A stretch of DNA of 64,000 nucleotides from Larkinella sp. C7 (GTDB lineage: Bacteria; Bacteroidota; Bacteroidia; Cytophagales; Spirosomataceae), in NCBI RefSeq assembly GCF_006149005.1, contig NZ_VBSL01000002.1:423466-487465 (forward strand), read 5' to 3'. The notes under the pieces were generated by a model. That model was not told where the DNA came from. It made no database searches and saw only the letters and a program-made list of their open reading frames with translations. Shown here in pieces: positions 1 to 8,356 of this stretch. A program made the position numbers and the translations under genes. The stretch's first letter is position 1. Each line of letters opens with the position of its first letter.

Positions 1-1778
1 GCCTTGATGGCCTGATTCTGTCCGGTTTTGAGGCTGGCAGGAGGGAGAAAATTAAAACCGTGCTCTCCGTTGCCCTTGTTGGCGTTCTTCAGATCCTGCC
101 GGAAATGAGCAGCCGTAACCGTACCGACGACGGTCGTATTGACCAGGAACTCCACCGTAATCGGCGCATTGGGGTAGTCTTTGTTGTAGACCCACCCCCA
201 GATGTTGTCGCAACTGGCGCCGTCCAGGCTCCCGCCATAGTTGGTTCCCGGCGGATTGGTCGCCGTCGCCGACTGGGCTGGGGGTGGCGTTACCACCACC
301 GGATCGGTCGGGGGCGGATTTTCAACCGGCGGGGTAATGCCCGAAGCAGCCTCGATCGTTACTTTGTGGAAGGTGAAAGCCCGCATTCCCCGGCTGTTTT
401 TTAGGAAAGGTCCCCCAAACGGCGTTTTAAAATGATTCGGAAGGTAGGTGATACCCGTGGCCGAAATCGGTTTGGTAAGCTTCAGTGTAATCCGGTTTCC
501 TTCCGCCGTTCCACTTTCAATCACGCGTTCCTGCTGAACGTTGGCGTAATCGAAATAGATAAAATCCCGAATGTCCTGCGTAACGCCGTTCACCACGGTG
601 TCCTGCTTCCACACCATGTTTTGCCCGGCTTCAAACTCCAGGACAACCTCTTTCTTCTCGGCGGTTTTGTAATACGCTTTCCGAATGGACGGCGACGCAA
701 TGCCGTTGAGATCGGACGAATTATACACATCGCGGGCAATCAGGCGAAAGACTTCACTGGCAAACTGGTACTGGCCTTCCGGACCGTAGTGAACACCGCC
801 GTAGGCCGGTAATCCCACCGTGGCAATGGCTTCCGTGCGCGGAAAGAGCTGGGGCGTTCTCCGCTGGAAATCCCGCAATTGGGAAGCGCCTTTGTTGGCA
901 TCGGGCAGCAGGTTATTCTGAACCACGTAGAATTTCCCGACGTTCGGATAATCCGTTTGCCAGTAGCCGAACAAGGTCTGAATGTCCTGCTCATAGCCAA
1001 TGGCCGAACCGCCCCCGGCTTCGTTTTCGCCCTGCCGCCAGATGAACGCCTTCACCTTGTTGGCAACGCCCGCCTTTCGGGCCCAGTAGAGCAGCCGACC
1101 GTACAGCGTCTGCGGATCAGCCGGGTTAGCCGCGTTGCGGGCAATGTGGCTTTTGATCGAGGTGCCGCCCACCGATCCGTTGATCAGGCAGGTTGGCATC
1201 CCGTGTTTTTCCAGAATAAGCCGCTGGATTTCGGTGGCAATCAGCCCCACCTGGCCTTCCTGAATATTGGATAACCGCCAGACGGTGTCGGGTACCGCAC
1301 CCGCGCTATTTCCGAAAGCCCGGACGAAATTGTTGCGGTAACTGTAGTTGTTGGGATAAAAACCAGTGAGATTCGACTGGCCCATGCACAGAATCACATC
1401 ACCACAAACGATGTTGTCGCGGGTGTCGACCAATACGGAATCGCCCCCCGCAACCGCATACACCACAAATTTATACTGATGCAAACCTGCTTCAATCGTC
1501 GGCGTAAACTGGAACCGGGATTCTCCCCCGTTTTTGGAAACCGCCGTCCGCAGGTATTTCCATTTGGTGTTGTTTTTGTAAACCCAGACCGATGCGTGGG
1601 AGTAGCTGACAGATTGCAGGCGTCCGGCAATGGGGACCTCCGCTTTGTTCTGATCGTCACGCGGATACAGTTGCAAGGCTGCGGGCCACTTCTGCCAGAC
1701 GATACCGATTTGAGCAATTGAAAAAAAAGGAGAAAAAATGAGTAATAAACAAGAACAAACAATAGAGTATTTTTTCAT
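1..1778 (-). CDS. secreted SGNH/sialate O-acetylesterase-like protein with C-terminal GW module (3' end outside window)
   Basis: The minus-strand reading frame is open from an ATG at 1778 to the window edge, so the C-terminus is missing. It begins with a signal peptide (MKKYSIVCSCLLLIFSPFF, then a likely cut after SIAQ). DVILCMGQSN near residue 130 is the nucleophile block of SASA/CE6-type esterases, WRQGENEA is the second conserved block and GGVHYGPEGQ holds the catalytic His. This family removes acetyl groups from sugars; the substrate cannot be read here. After a Pro/Thr-rich linker (PPVENPPPTDPVV) comes a module starting GGSLDGASCDNIWGWVYN and running through FRQDLKNANKGNGEHGFNF. The CotH protein at 15935-20059 and the 946-aa protein at 25673-28513 carry the same module. 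A T9SS sorting domain beyond the edge is likely but not visible. The esterase call is solid. Confidence 0.85.
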   Translation of the reverse strand, partial: MKKYSIVCSCLLLIFSPFFSIAQIGIVWQKWPAALQLYPRDDQNKAEVPIAGRLQSVSYSHASVWVYKNNTKWKYLRTAVSKNGGESRFQFTPTIEAGLHQYKFVVYAVAGGDSVLVDTRDNIVCGDVILCMGQSNLTGFYPNNYSYRNNFVRAFGNSAGAVPDTVWRLSNIQEGQVGLIATEIQRLILEKHGMPTCLINGSVGGTSIKSHIARNAANPADPQTLYGRLLYWARKAGVANKVKAFIWRQGENEAGGGSAIGYEQDIQTLFGYWQTDYPNVGKFYVVQNNLLPDANKGASQLRDFQRRTPQLFPRTEAIATVGLPAYGGVHYGPEGQYQFASEVFRLIARDVYNSSDLNGIASPSIRKAYYKTAEKKEVVLEFEAGQNMVWKQDTVVNGVTQDIRDFIYFDYANVQQERVIESGTAEGNRITLKLTKPISATGITYLPNHFKTPFGGPFLKNSRGMRAFTFHKVTIEAASGITPPVENPPPTDPVVVTPPPAQSATATNPPGTNYGGSLDGASCDNIWGWVYNKDYPNAPITVEFLVNTTVVGTVTAAHFRQDLKNANKGNGEHGFNFLPPASLKTGQNQAIK

Positions 1779-1908
1779 AGACACACGTTTACAAGTTACG
1801 TGCGTAAGATTTCAATTATCTCTATGTCAGTCAATTCATTACACTTAAAATCTTACTTAATTTATTATTCGGTAACATCATATAGAAGCCTTCGAATCTG
1901 GTAATTCC

Positions 1909-3150
1909 CTACGGATAGAGTAAGTATTTTTTACGCATTTCCTTGTACTGACTCAAACCCGGTTCCCAGGTTTTCCGGATGGCCTGTTCCGACAACCCCA
2001 TTTTCAGTTGCAGGGGCAACTGGTCGTTTCCGTACAGCTTGTGGATGTAATTCGTTGCCAGGAAAAACTTGTCTTTGTCGACGGCTTTTTTGTAGAAGTC
2101 GATCAGGTAGTTGAGCGTTAGCCCCTGCCGGGTCGCATCGATCCCCGACAGATCCATGCCGTAACAAAGCTGGCCTTCCTGGGGCGGATTCATGGCCCCC
2201 GGTTTGTCGACGGGGGTAAACTGGTAGGCCCCGAACTTCGGGTTTTTAGGGCCCCCAATGACCTGAAACTGTTTGTCGGTTCCGCGCCCCACGCTGACGA
2301 CCGTTCCTTCAAACAGGCAGAGCGTCGGATACAGCAGAATGGCTTGCTGATTCGGCAAGTTCGGCGAAGGAGCCACCGGCAACGTATACGGAAGCTGGTG
2401 CGTGTAGTTTTTTACGGGAACCACCGTCAGCGGACACAGCAGATCGGCCGAGGCAGTATCCGGCCGTTTCAGCCACTTTTCCCCGTTGATCATCCGGGCC
2501 AATTCGCCCACTGTCAGACCGTGGAGGATGGGAACCGGGTGCATACCCACAAACGACCGAAACCGGGGATCGAGAATGGGGCCGTCGACATAGCTGCCAT
2601 TCGGATTCGGGCGGTCCAGCACAATGAACGATTTTTTGTTTTCTGCACAGGCTTCCATCGCGTAGTGCATCGTGCTGATGTAGGTGTAAAACCGCGTTCC
2701 CACATCCTGAATATCGAAAAGGAGCACGTCCAGCGAATCGAGTTGGGCGGGCGTCGGTTTGCGGTTGGCTCCGTATAATGAGATGATGGGAACACCACTG
2801 CGCGGATCGCGGCCATTGGCGACATGTTCGCCGTCGGTCGCCTGTCCGCGAAAACCGTGTTCGGGCGCAAAAATGGTTTTAATGGTAACGCCTTTTGCCA
2901 AGAGGCTATCGACGAGGTGCGTTTTGCCAATGACGGAAGTATGGTTGACGATCAGCCCTACCCGTTTGCCAAGCAACGACGGCAGGTAAAGGTTCATTTG
3001 TTCGGCACCGGTGCGGATGGGTTCCACCGTTGCAACGGTGGTCGGCTTCTTGCCGGATTGGGCCGTGCAGCCCCCCGGCGTTCCCAAAAAACCGGCCAAA
3101 CAGGCGATGAAGAGTAATTTTACGGATGAAGTCATGAATCGTCGGATCAT
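1909..3150 (-). CDS. namZ: NamZ-type exo-beta-N-acetylmuramidase lipoprotein (DUF1343)
   Basis: About 413 aa. An N-terminal hydrophobic stretch ends in a lipobox (FLGTPGGC), so it is probably an outer-membrane or periplasmic lipoprotein. The body has the family blocks VGLIVNHTSV, IKTIFAPEHGFRG, LFDIQDVGTRFYTYISTM, IVLDRPNPNG and LHGLTVGELARMINGE. Characterised members (DUF1343, GH171) release N-acetylmuramic acid from the non-reducing ends of peptidoglycan fragments, which suits cell-wall recycling or scavenging. The length is typical. An upstream in-frame start at 3195 would add residues before the signal; the ATG at 3150 (MIRRFMTSSVKLLF) or 3135 fits a signal peptide better. It stands alone between the esterase gene and an AT-rich gap. 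Confidence 0.9.
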   Translation of the reverse strand: MIRRFMTSSVKLLFIACLAGFLGTPGGCTAQSGKKPTTVATVEPIRTGAEQMNLYLPSLLGKRVGLIVNHTSVIGKTHLVDSLLAKGVTIKTIFAPEHGFRGQATDGEHVANGRDPRSGVPIISLYGANRKPTPAQLDSLDVLLFDIQDVGTRFYTYISTMHYAMEACAENKKSFIVLDRPNPNGSYVDGPILDPRFRSFVGMHPVPILHGLTVGELARMINGEKWLKRPDTASADLLCPLTVVPVKNYTHQLPYTLPVAPSPNLPNQQAILLYPTLCLFEGTVVSVGRGTDKQFQVIGGPKNPKFGAYQFTPVDKPGAMNPPQEGQLCYGMDLSGIDATRQGLTLNYLIDFYKKAVDKDKFFLATNYIHKLYGNDQLPLQLKMGLSEQAIRKTWEPGLSQYKEMRKKYLLYP

Positions 3151-3459
3151 TTGTATTGCAAATCTCTTACCAATAGGTGTATATCCTATTAGCAACTAAT
3201 AACCAAGGCGTTGGACATAATTTCAGAAAACAATACTGTAATATTTCTGAAATAATATTCCCCGAAAGGGGCATTTCACAAAGGTAATGGCATATTTTCA
3301 ATGCCACGCGAAGTTTTTACGGGAGCGGAAAAAAAACAAAAAAATCGGCCTTTCTTCCTGGGTTGACTACCTCCCTTACACACCGGTTCAAAAATGTGCT
3401 TCCGAAACGCAGTGGAATTCGGATGAATTTTCAATCTTTGAATCCCTCTTTCTTTGACC

Positions 3460-3573
3460 ATGAAAACCATCAAATAACTCCTCCGCCGGTTGCCCGAAGG
3501 GTATATCGTTGTTCCGATTGCGCTGACCGCCCTGGTCTCGTTTGTTCTCCTCATCAGGCTGCTGCACCGGTAG
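3460..3573 (+). pseudogene. possible remnant of a small one-helix membrane protein
   Basis: A start (MKTIK) is followed at once by an in-frame TAA at 3475-3477. The same frame then reads LLRRLPEGYIVVPIALTA and SFVLLIRLLHR to a stop at 3573. The post-stop part is one clear transmembrane helix with basic ends, typical of a small membrane protein, so a single nonsense change (for example CAA to TAA) could have closed the gene. No family is recognised. It lies upstream of the LytTR gene on the same strand. The call rests on hydrophobic pattern only. Confidence 0.25.
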
Positions 3574-3750
3574 TTCCTGCCCCGGACTACTCTGCCGCCC
3601 GTTCAGGCTCACATGGCACTCCGCCCGACAGCGACACGCCTGAATGGGGGTATACAGATACAATAAACCACCTATAACTTTTCATATTACGACATTTGTT
3701 TTGATATAACTGTTTGTTATAATTGCTAAAAATATCCACTGTGACGTGCT

Positions 3751-4089
3751 ATGGAGTCTACGCTGGTTACCCACCTGTCCGGCTGGGGCAACTACACCCG
3801 TATTCATTACGCTGACGGAAAAGAAAAGGTCGTTTGCCTGACGTTGAAAAGAGCGCTGGACAAAACGCCCTTTTCCCATTTTATTCGCATCCATCGAAAG
3901 ACGGCGGTCAATCCTTTCTACGTGACCCGTATCCGATGGCCCGCCAATGTCCAGGCCGGAAGTGCAAGATGTTTTATCAAAGGGAGTGCGTTGCCGGGGG
4001 GCCAGTATTTGACGGTTTCACGCCGACGGATCGCCGTGGTCCGCCGTCAGTTCGACCAGTACCAACACATTACCGATGGCCATTCGTAG
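3751..4089 (+). CDS. stand-alone LytTR DNA-binding domain protein
   Basis: 112 aa, almost entirely one LytTR domain: HLSGWGNYTRIHYADGK, then LKRALDKTPFSHFIRIHRKT, AVNPFYVTRI and LTVSRRRIAVVRRQF. These align block by block with the C-terminal half of the response regulator at 45771-46547 (DADGNYITLHT, FVRINRSYIVNLNYI). There is no receiver domain. Single-domain LytTR proteins are common in Cytophagales and bind DNA directly; target and signal are unknown. The stop overlaps a weak downstream frame that is not supported as a gene. Confidence 0.75.
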   Translation: MESTLVTHLSGWGNYTRIHYADGKEKVVCLTLKRALDKTPFSHFIRIHRKTAVNPFYVTRIRWPANVQAGSARCFIKGSALPGGQYLTVSRRRIAVVRRQFDQYQHITDGHS

Positions 4090-4288
4090 AACCCTGCCCC
4101 GACTGTTTCGCCGGGATACTACGTCCCCAAAACCGCAACAGGGCCGCTCCCGCAACAACCGGGACATCTATGGATTATTGCGCTGGACTAAATGTTCCCG
4201 GATGCACCGGTCCAAGTATTCAGCCAGAGAAAAAGCACCATTACGCCACCAGCTAATTGATAATAACCTAAAACTTTGAGTCTTTCCA

Positions 4289-4501
4289 TTGTTTTTTTTG
4301 AAGTGGATAGCTGATCATTGCTGGTTTATTTTCCCTTTTTTGCTTTTTGGGTATACCTACGACTGTCCTAAAGAGGCCGTTGAATTGTACAAGACCCCGC
4401 AAGCCAATTATGAAATCTTTACTAGATTAAAACTTCCAACCGAAACCAGATATGGGATTTTGCTGTCTCTACGTATAGTCAATACAATGCCTAGCAAGTA
4501 G
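4289..4501 (+). CDS. hypothetical short ORF, possibly decayed
   Basis: 70 codons starting in a hydrophobic stretch (WFIFPFLLFGYTY) followed by a polar half (ELYKTPQANYEIFTRLKLPT). No family is recognised. The surrounding 4.1-4.85 kb is AT-rich and contains gene debris, so this may be the residue of a longer gene. Nothing marks it as expressed. Confidence 0.2.
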   Translation: MFFLKWIADHCWFIFPFLLFGYTYDCPKEAVELYKTPQANYEIFTRLKLPTETRYGILLSLRIVNTMPSK

Positions 4502-4596
4502 GCAAAAGCCAGCTCAATAATATTGATTATCTATAGATTACTTAGAATTGGGTTCCCGGAAAGATGTTACTGGGAATGCAAAGAAAATAAAACGCC

Positions 4597-4783
4597 CCAT
4601 TATTAAGATTGCCCGCGATCACTACGATGGCTCTTTCTATAAAGGAACCAAAGCTCAGCAATGAATGCTGCAAGAAGAATGAATTGAGAAACTTCCATAT
4701 GCGAACTGGGTTTATGAAGAATTACAACGAAGATATCAGAAATGCAACAACAAGCAATTATGAAGGGGCAATTGATATTAACT
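4597..4783 (+). repeat. copy A of a diverged ~187-bp inverted duplication
   Basis: This stretch matches the reverse complement of 10940-11127 over its whole length, by eye about 75-80 percent identical, starting CCATTATTAAGATTGCCCGC and ending near GGCAATTGATATTAACT. One frame reads PIIKIARDHYDGSFYKGT and then stops (CAATGA); a second frame reads LSIKEPKLSNECCKKNE further on. Both are also present in copy B. It is probably the 3' end of a gene plus flanking DNA, left over from an older duplication. No transposase or family can be named. Confidence 0.6.
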
Positions 4784-4849
4784 CCGTATTATTTACTTGC
4801 GTTTGTGATACAGAAAGGCCATTGCAAGCACTCTTGTTACACATTGAGG

Positions 4850-5848
4850 CTATTGGTTTAGCCCCTCTTTTACCTTTTCTCTCACCCGCGTAGAGTCCCC
4901 CTCCTGGCGTTGGGGCGCGTTGCGCGTGTTTTGAGTCTTGGGCTCGAAGCTGAGTTCCACCAACATAGGAAAGTGATCGGAGCCAATGTCGGGCAAACGC
5001 TTTATCTGCACTAAACCAAAATCATCTGAGTAAAAAATGTGATCCAGCGGATACCGAAATAAAGGAACATTTGTGCTGTAGGTATTGTAGAGTCCCCGAC
5101 CCCGGCGCGGGTCAACTAACCCACTGTACCGCTGAAACAGGCGTGAGGTACGCGACCAGCCCACGTCATTCAGGCCGCCGGTCACCAGAGCCGGGCGTCC
5201 CTGCTTGCGAATATGCTTCCCAACCAGCAGCAGTTCAGCGTCCCTTTCGTAGGAGCGGGTGCCCGGTTTAGGCGGGGGCGGATGCAAACAGTACAGGTCG
5301 AAGGTATTGCCGGAGGGTAAACGAATGGTCGTCCAGATCGAGGGAATATCTGGTTCGACCAGGGAACGTACCTGCGCTCCTTCAAGCGGTAGCTTTGAAA
5401 ACAGCATCATACCGTAGGTATTGGCCAGGGGAAGCCCTTCCTGGTGGGGATAATGCTTTTTTAACGGCTGGAGTTGCTGCTCCCACCAGCCATCCGGCTC
5501 GTTGATCAACAACAGATCGGGCTTCATTTTATTCACCAACGCCAGAAACGGCTCCGCTTCACGATTTTCCATGCGAATATTACAAACCAGTATTTGAAAT
5601 CGGCCAGCGGACTGAACCTGATTGGCTGTTCGGGCCTGAGTGGGTCTAAGGGGGGTATAGTCGCTGATGTAGTCGGCCTGGTAGACAAAGGCAATCAGCA
5701 ATAAAACAGCCAATAACCACCGGTAGCGTGGCCGGTAGACGAGCGTCAGACCAATCGCTAGCAGACAGAGAATGCTTACCTGAAGCCGCGTAAAATCGAA
5801 AATACGAATCCACCAGTATGGGGAGGGTATCAGGTTGCCAACAAACAA
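4850..5848 (-). CDS. endonuclease/exonuclease/phosphatase (EEP) family protein, 5' end probably frameshifted
   Basis: 332 aa as read. N-terminal membrane helices (VSILCLLAIGLTLVY, WLLAVLLLIAFVY) precede an EEP fold with ILVCNIRMENRE, DLLLINEPDGWW, LVTGGLNDVGWSRTS and the terminal SDHFPMLVEL. The family uses these Asn/Glu/Asp/His residues and a metal to hydrolyse phosphodiesters or phosphomonoesters; the substrate is unknown. The reading frame has only a TTG start at 5848, while a +1 frame starting at ATG 5904 gives MKNRLIPSMRTIAVLLTGFC then LLAT and stops. One extra base near 5831-5836 would join it to IPSPYWWIRIFDF, the usual start of such proteins. It follows the AI-2E permease gene with only a few bases between, so they probably share a transcript. 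Confidence 0.8.
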   Translation of the reverse strand: MFVGNLIPSPYWWIRIFDFTRLQVSILCLLAIGLTLVYRPRYRWLLAVLLLIAFVYQADYISDYTPLRPTQARTANQVQSAGRFQILVCNIRMENREAEPFLALVNKMKPDLLLINEPDGWWEQQLQPLKKHYPHQEGLPLANTYGMMLFSKLPLEGAQVRSLVEPDIPSIWTTIRLPSGNTFDLYCLHPPPPKPGTRSYERDAELLLVGKHIRKQGRPALVTGGLNDVGWSRTSRLFQRYSGLVDPRRGRGLYNTYSTNVPLFRYPLDHIFYSDDFGLVQIKRLPDIGSDHFPMLVELSFEPKTQNTRNAPQRQEGDSTRVREKVKEGLNQ

Positions 5849-5906
5849 AAGCCGGTCAGCAAAACCGCAATGGTTCGCATGGATGGGATTAAACGGTTTT
5901 TCATGA

Positions 5907-6980
5907 TTATATTTTCACGGAATCGTCTTCCAGTACATCCTGCACGTAAAGCATTTTGACCAGGACCATTCCGATCACCAGCAAGGGAGCGGCCATGGCT
6001 AAACCCATCGTGCCTGCGAACGCCCCAACCACGATCTGGATCACCAACAGCAGGGCGGGCGGTATGTCGTTGAGTCGCTTTTGAATGACGGGCGTAATGA
6101 CATTGCTTTCAACGGCCTGTATGCCGCTGTAGAGCAAAAATACGTATAGTGCCTGCTGGGGACCATCGAGCAAGGCGAACAGCAAGGCCGGAATCAGAGC
6201 CAAAATAGGTCCCAGGTTCGGAATAAAGGTGATCAGTCCCGCAAATAGCGCGAGAATACCTGCCAACCGAACACCAAGCAGCCAAAGACCCAGTCCACTC
6301 AAAATGCCCACAATGAGCATCGAGAGGAAAGTGCCTTTGAGCCAGCCCAGCAGCGACTCACTCAATTTGTCCAGGACATGCCGGGCGCGCTGCCGCCCGG
6401 ACTTGGGTACCAGCATAACTATACCGTCGACGTACAAACCGGGTTGGGAGGCCAAAAACAGGGACAGAAAAAACAGCACGTAAATATCCGCAAACGTATT
6501 AAGGGTAGTTGATACGGCACCGAATGCCTGACGGGCTAGTTTTCTACTGGTCCCGTTTTCTTCAAAGAGTTTTTCCGGCGACTGGGGTACCTGATCGAGC
6601 AATCGACTTCCCAAACTAGTTTTCTCAAGTTGTTTTCGGGCATTATCAAGTACCTTGGGCATTTCCTGCTGGAGTTGCTCAGCCTGTTTGGCTACCAGTG
6701 GAGATAGCAGCAGGCCCAGACCAACTAGCCCGCCGACCAACACCACACCAACTATAGCCAATGAGACGCCTTCGGGCCAGCGTGTCCGGTTGCTGACCCA
6801 TCGCGCACCGGCTCGCAGGGGCAGGGCAACCAGGGTGGCTGCCAGTATCAGCAGCAGTACATCGAAAGCGGCTCCCAGCAGGCTAAGCAACAACAGAGCG
6901 AAGATCGTCAACCCCAGTACAATCCCGACGCGTCGGACAAATACGGAGTTGGAAACAGGTAGGGTTTCTTTAGGAGTCAT
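5907..6980 (-). CDS. AI-2E family transporter (membrane permease)
   Basis: 357 aa with the layout of the AI-2E transporter family: a paired N-terminal helix region (VGIVLGLTIFALLLLSLL, VLLLILAATLVALPL), a third helix (VVLVGGLVGLGLLL), a soluble middle part with Gln/Lys-rich helices, and a C-terminal membrane block. That block includes GTFLSMLIVGILSGLGLWLL, LITFIPNLGPILALIPALL and VIGMVLVKMLYV. The GPILALIPA region is conserved in the family. Members export small molecules or act in Na+/H+ antiport; a link to autoinducer 2 is not established for most. It is first in a two-gene unit with the EEP gene. Confidence 0.9.
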   Translation of the reverse strand: MTPKETLPVSNSVFVRRVGIVLGLTIFALLLLSLLGAAFDVLLLILAATLVALPLRAGARWVSNRTRWPEGVSLAIVGVVLVGGLVGLGLLLSPLVAKQAEQLQQEMPKVLDNARKQLEKTSLGSRLLDQVPQSPEKLFEENGTSRKLARQAFGAVSTTLNTFADIYVLFFLSLFLASQPGLYVDGIVMLVPKSGRQRARHVLDKLSESLLGWLKGTFLSMLIVGILSGLGLWLLGVRLAGILALFAGLITFIPNLGPILALIPALLFALLDGPQQALYVFLLYSGIQAVESNVITPVIQKRLNDIPPALLLVIQIVVGAFAGTMGLAMAAPLLVIGMVLVKMLYVQDVLEDDSVKI

Positions 6981-7286
6981 CTTTGAAACAGTGAGTTAAT
7001 TAGTATAACTCGCCCTTAGCTTTTTTGTCTCAGGGTCACTGAAGCATACTGAGCCAATGGCTTACTACGATGTAAGTGGATGATGGCTCCACAGGTTGTA
7101 TTTTAATTTTTAATAAAGTTAAAAAGCTACAAAAGTCTCAATTTAGATAAGAGACCAATAGTTTCCAGGTGGCTCGGACAGCCCTCCTTTCACAAGACAC
7201 GTATGTCATATATAAAACGTGTGATTAATGGCTTGTGAATGGGAGGTATATTTAACTATTTTTAGTACATTGATATCTCTTCAAAG
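6981..7286. other. intergenic region between divergent genes
   Basis: About 300 AT-rich bases between the divergent AI-2E gene and the hypothetical gene at 7287. Promoters for both must lie here, but no convincing -33/-7 pair or inverted repeat was picked out by eye. Confidence 0.3.
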
Positions 7287-7694
7287 ATGTATTGTATGAA
7301 AGACTTTAAGGTTGTTATCCTTGATGGGGATTCTGATCAAGAAATAACTCTGTGCTGGTTAGATGTCACTAAAGCAGAATTTCTAATTCTAGAAGAGAAG
7401 GCTAAGAGTGAATCCCTACAGACTATGGTATTTCCTTATGGATTGACTTGGGGTAGTGAAAATTTTGCTATTTCAACAAACTTCTTTCTCACCATCTCAG
7501 CACAAAATGAAATACCCTCTGATCTAATTAACAGTATTCTAGATTTCGTTAAGCGCAATCTAGAAGGTGCGTCTCAGGAGTTAAATACTCCTATGAATGC
7601 ACCGCTATATGGCCGATTTAATACCATCCAAGAAGCCGTCGATTTTATTAACACCACTGATTCCGCCGGTCTGGGACAATACTCCATCCTTTGA
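7287..7694 (+). CDS. hypothetical protein, 135 aa
   Basis: A soluble acidic protein with no signal peptide or membrane segment. It reads as a normal alpha/beta protein (FKVVILDGDSDQEITLCWLD, ISAQNEIPSDLINSILDFVK) with no recognised motif. A second ATG at 7296 (MKDFKVV) is an alternative start. Base composition is AT-rich like the rest of the 7-13 kb stretch. It stands alone with no operon partner. It is likely a real gene of unknown function. Confidence 0.55.
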   Translation: MYCMKDFKVVILDGDSDQEITLCWLDVTKAEFLILEEKAKSESLQTMVFPYGLTWGSENFAISTNFFLTISAQNEIPSDLINSILDFVKRNLEGASQELNTPMNAPLYGRFNTIQEAVDFINTTDSAGLGQYSIL

Positions 7695-8068
7695 TCACAG
7701 CACTGAAATAAATTAGTATAAAAAGGTCTCTGAGATTCGTCCATAAATCGAACGATTGTTAAATTTTCAAGTACCGATTTGTTTCCGACATCAGTACCAG
7801 ATTCATGTTTCTGTCGTAACCGGACAGTCCACTATTAATCTAAGCGAACTTCTCTTTCAGAATTGCTGATCGTTTCTCGTTGGTCTGCTTCAACTTTTTC
7901 GTTTTCATTTCGAAGTAAATTTTTCAGTTTCTTATTACCACAGTTGAAAAATTTTCCTGATTATAGTTAGGGGGAATTGCTATTAACTTGTCTTTGTGAT
8001 ATTGATGGCCGGTGTAATTCAGTTTTGTTTGAAATGTCTCCCAGACTGGGACAAAAAAACCTTACGCT
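7695..8068. other. gap without a supported gene
   Basis: About 370 AT-rich bases. Short lysine-rich frames exist on the minus strand around 7845-7960 but none has an acceptable start or recognisable content. They may be gene debris. Confidence 0.3.
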
Positions 8069-8356
8069 ATGATAACGACGATTCGTTTACTAAAAGGAAT
8101 ATTCTGGTTTCTTCTGATTTCTTCCATTGCCATAATAAGTTGTGACGGAAAGAAACATCCATCAATGGCTGATAAAATGTCAACGAAAAAAACGCTTAAA
8201 ATATCGAGTCATGATACGATCCAGGCGGTTGATTTGTTCGATTTTCACCTTCAGAGTTTATCTCTAGATCGGGAGATGGAGGCCCAGAGCTCCCTCTGCC
8301 AGGTAGATGTCCCTTTACTTACTAACCGATTCCGCTCCTCCCACCAGGCCTACTGA
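8069..8356 (+). CDS. small predicted lipoprotein, probably 3'-truncated
   Basis: 95 aa. A hydrophobic N-terminus ends in a lipobox (FLLISSIAIISC), followed by a polar, low-information body (HPSMADKMSTKKTLKIS, QAVDLFDFHLQSLSLD). No family is recognised. The last codons overlap the end of the convergent heparinase-like gene, which is itself short, so a rearrangement near 8340-8356 may have cut both genes. Confidence 0.45.
   Translation: MITTIRLLKGIFWFLLISSIAIISCDGKKHPSMADKMSTKKTLKISSHDTIQAVDLFDFHLQSLSLDREMEAQSSLCQVDVPLLTNRFRSSHQAY

Noticed and set aside
4076-4279. 67-codon frame overlapping the LytTR stop
   Set aside because: Arg-rich with no plausible fold; probably non-coding read-through composition.
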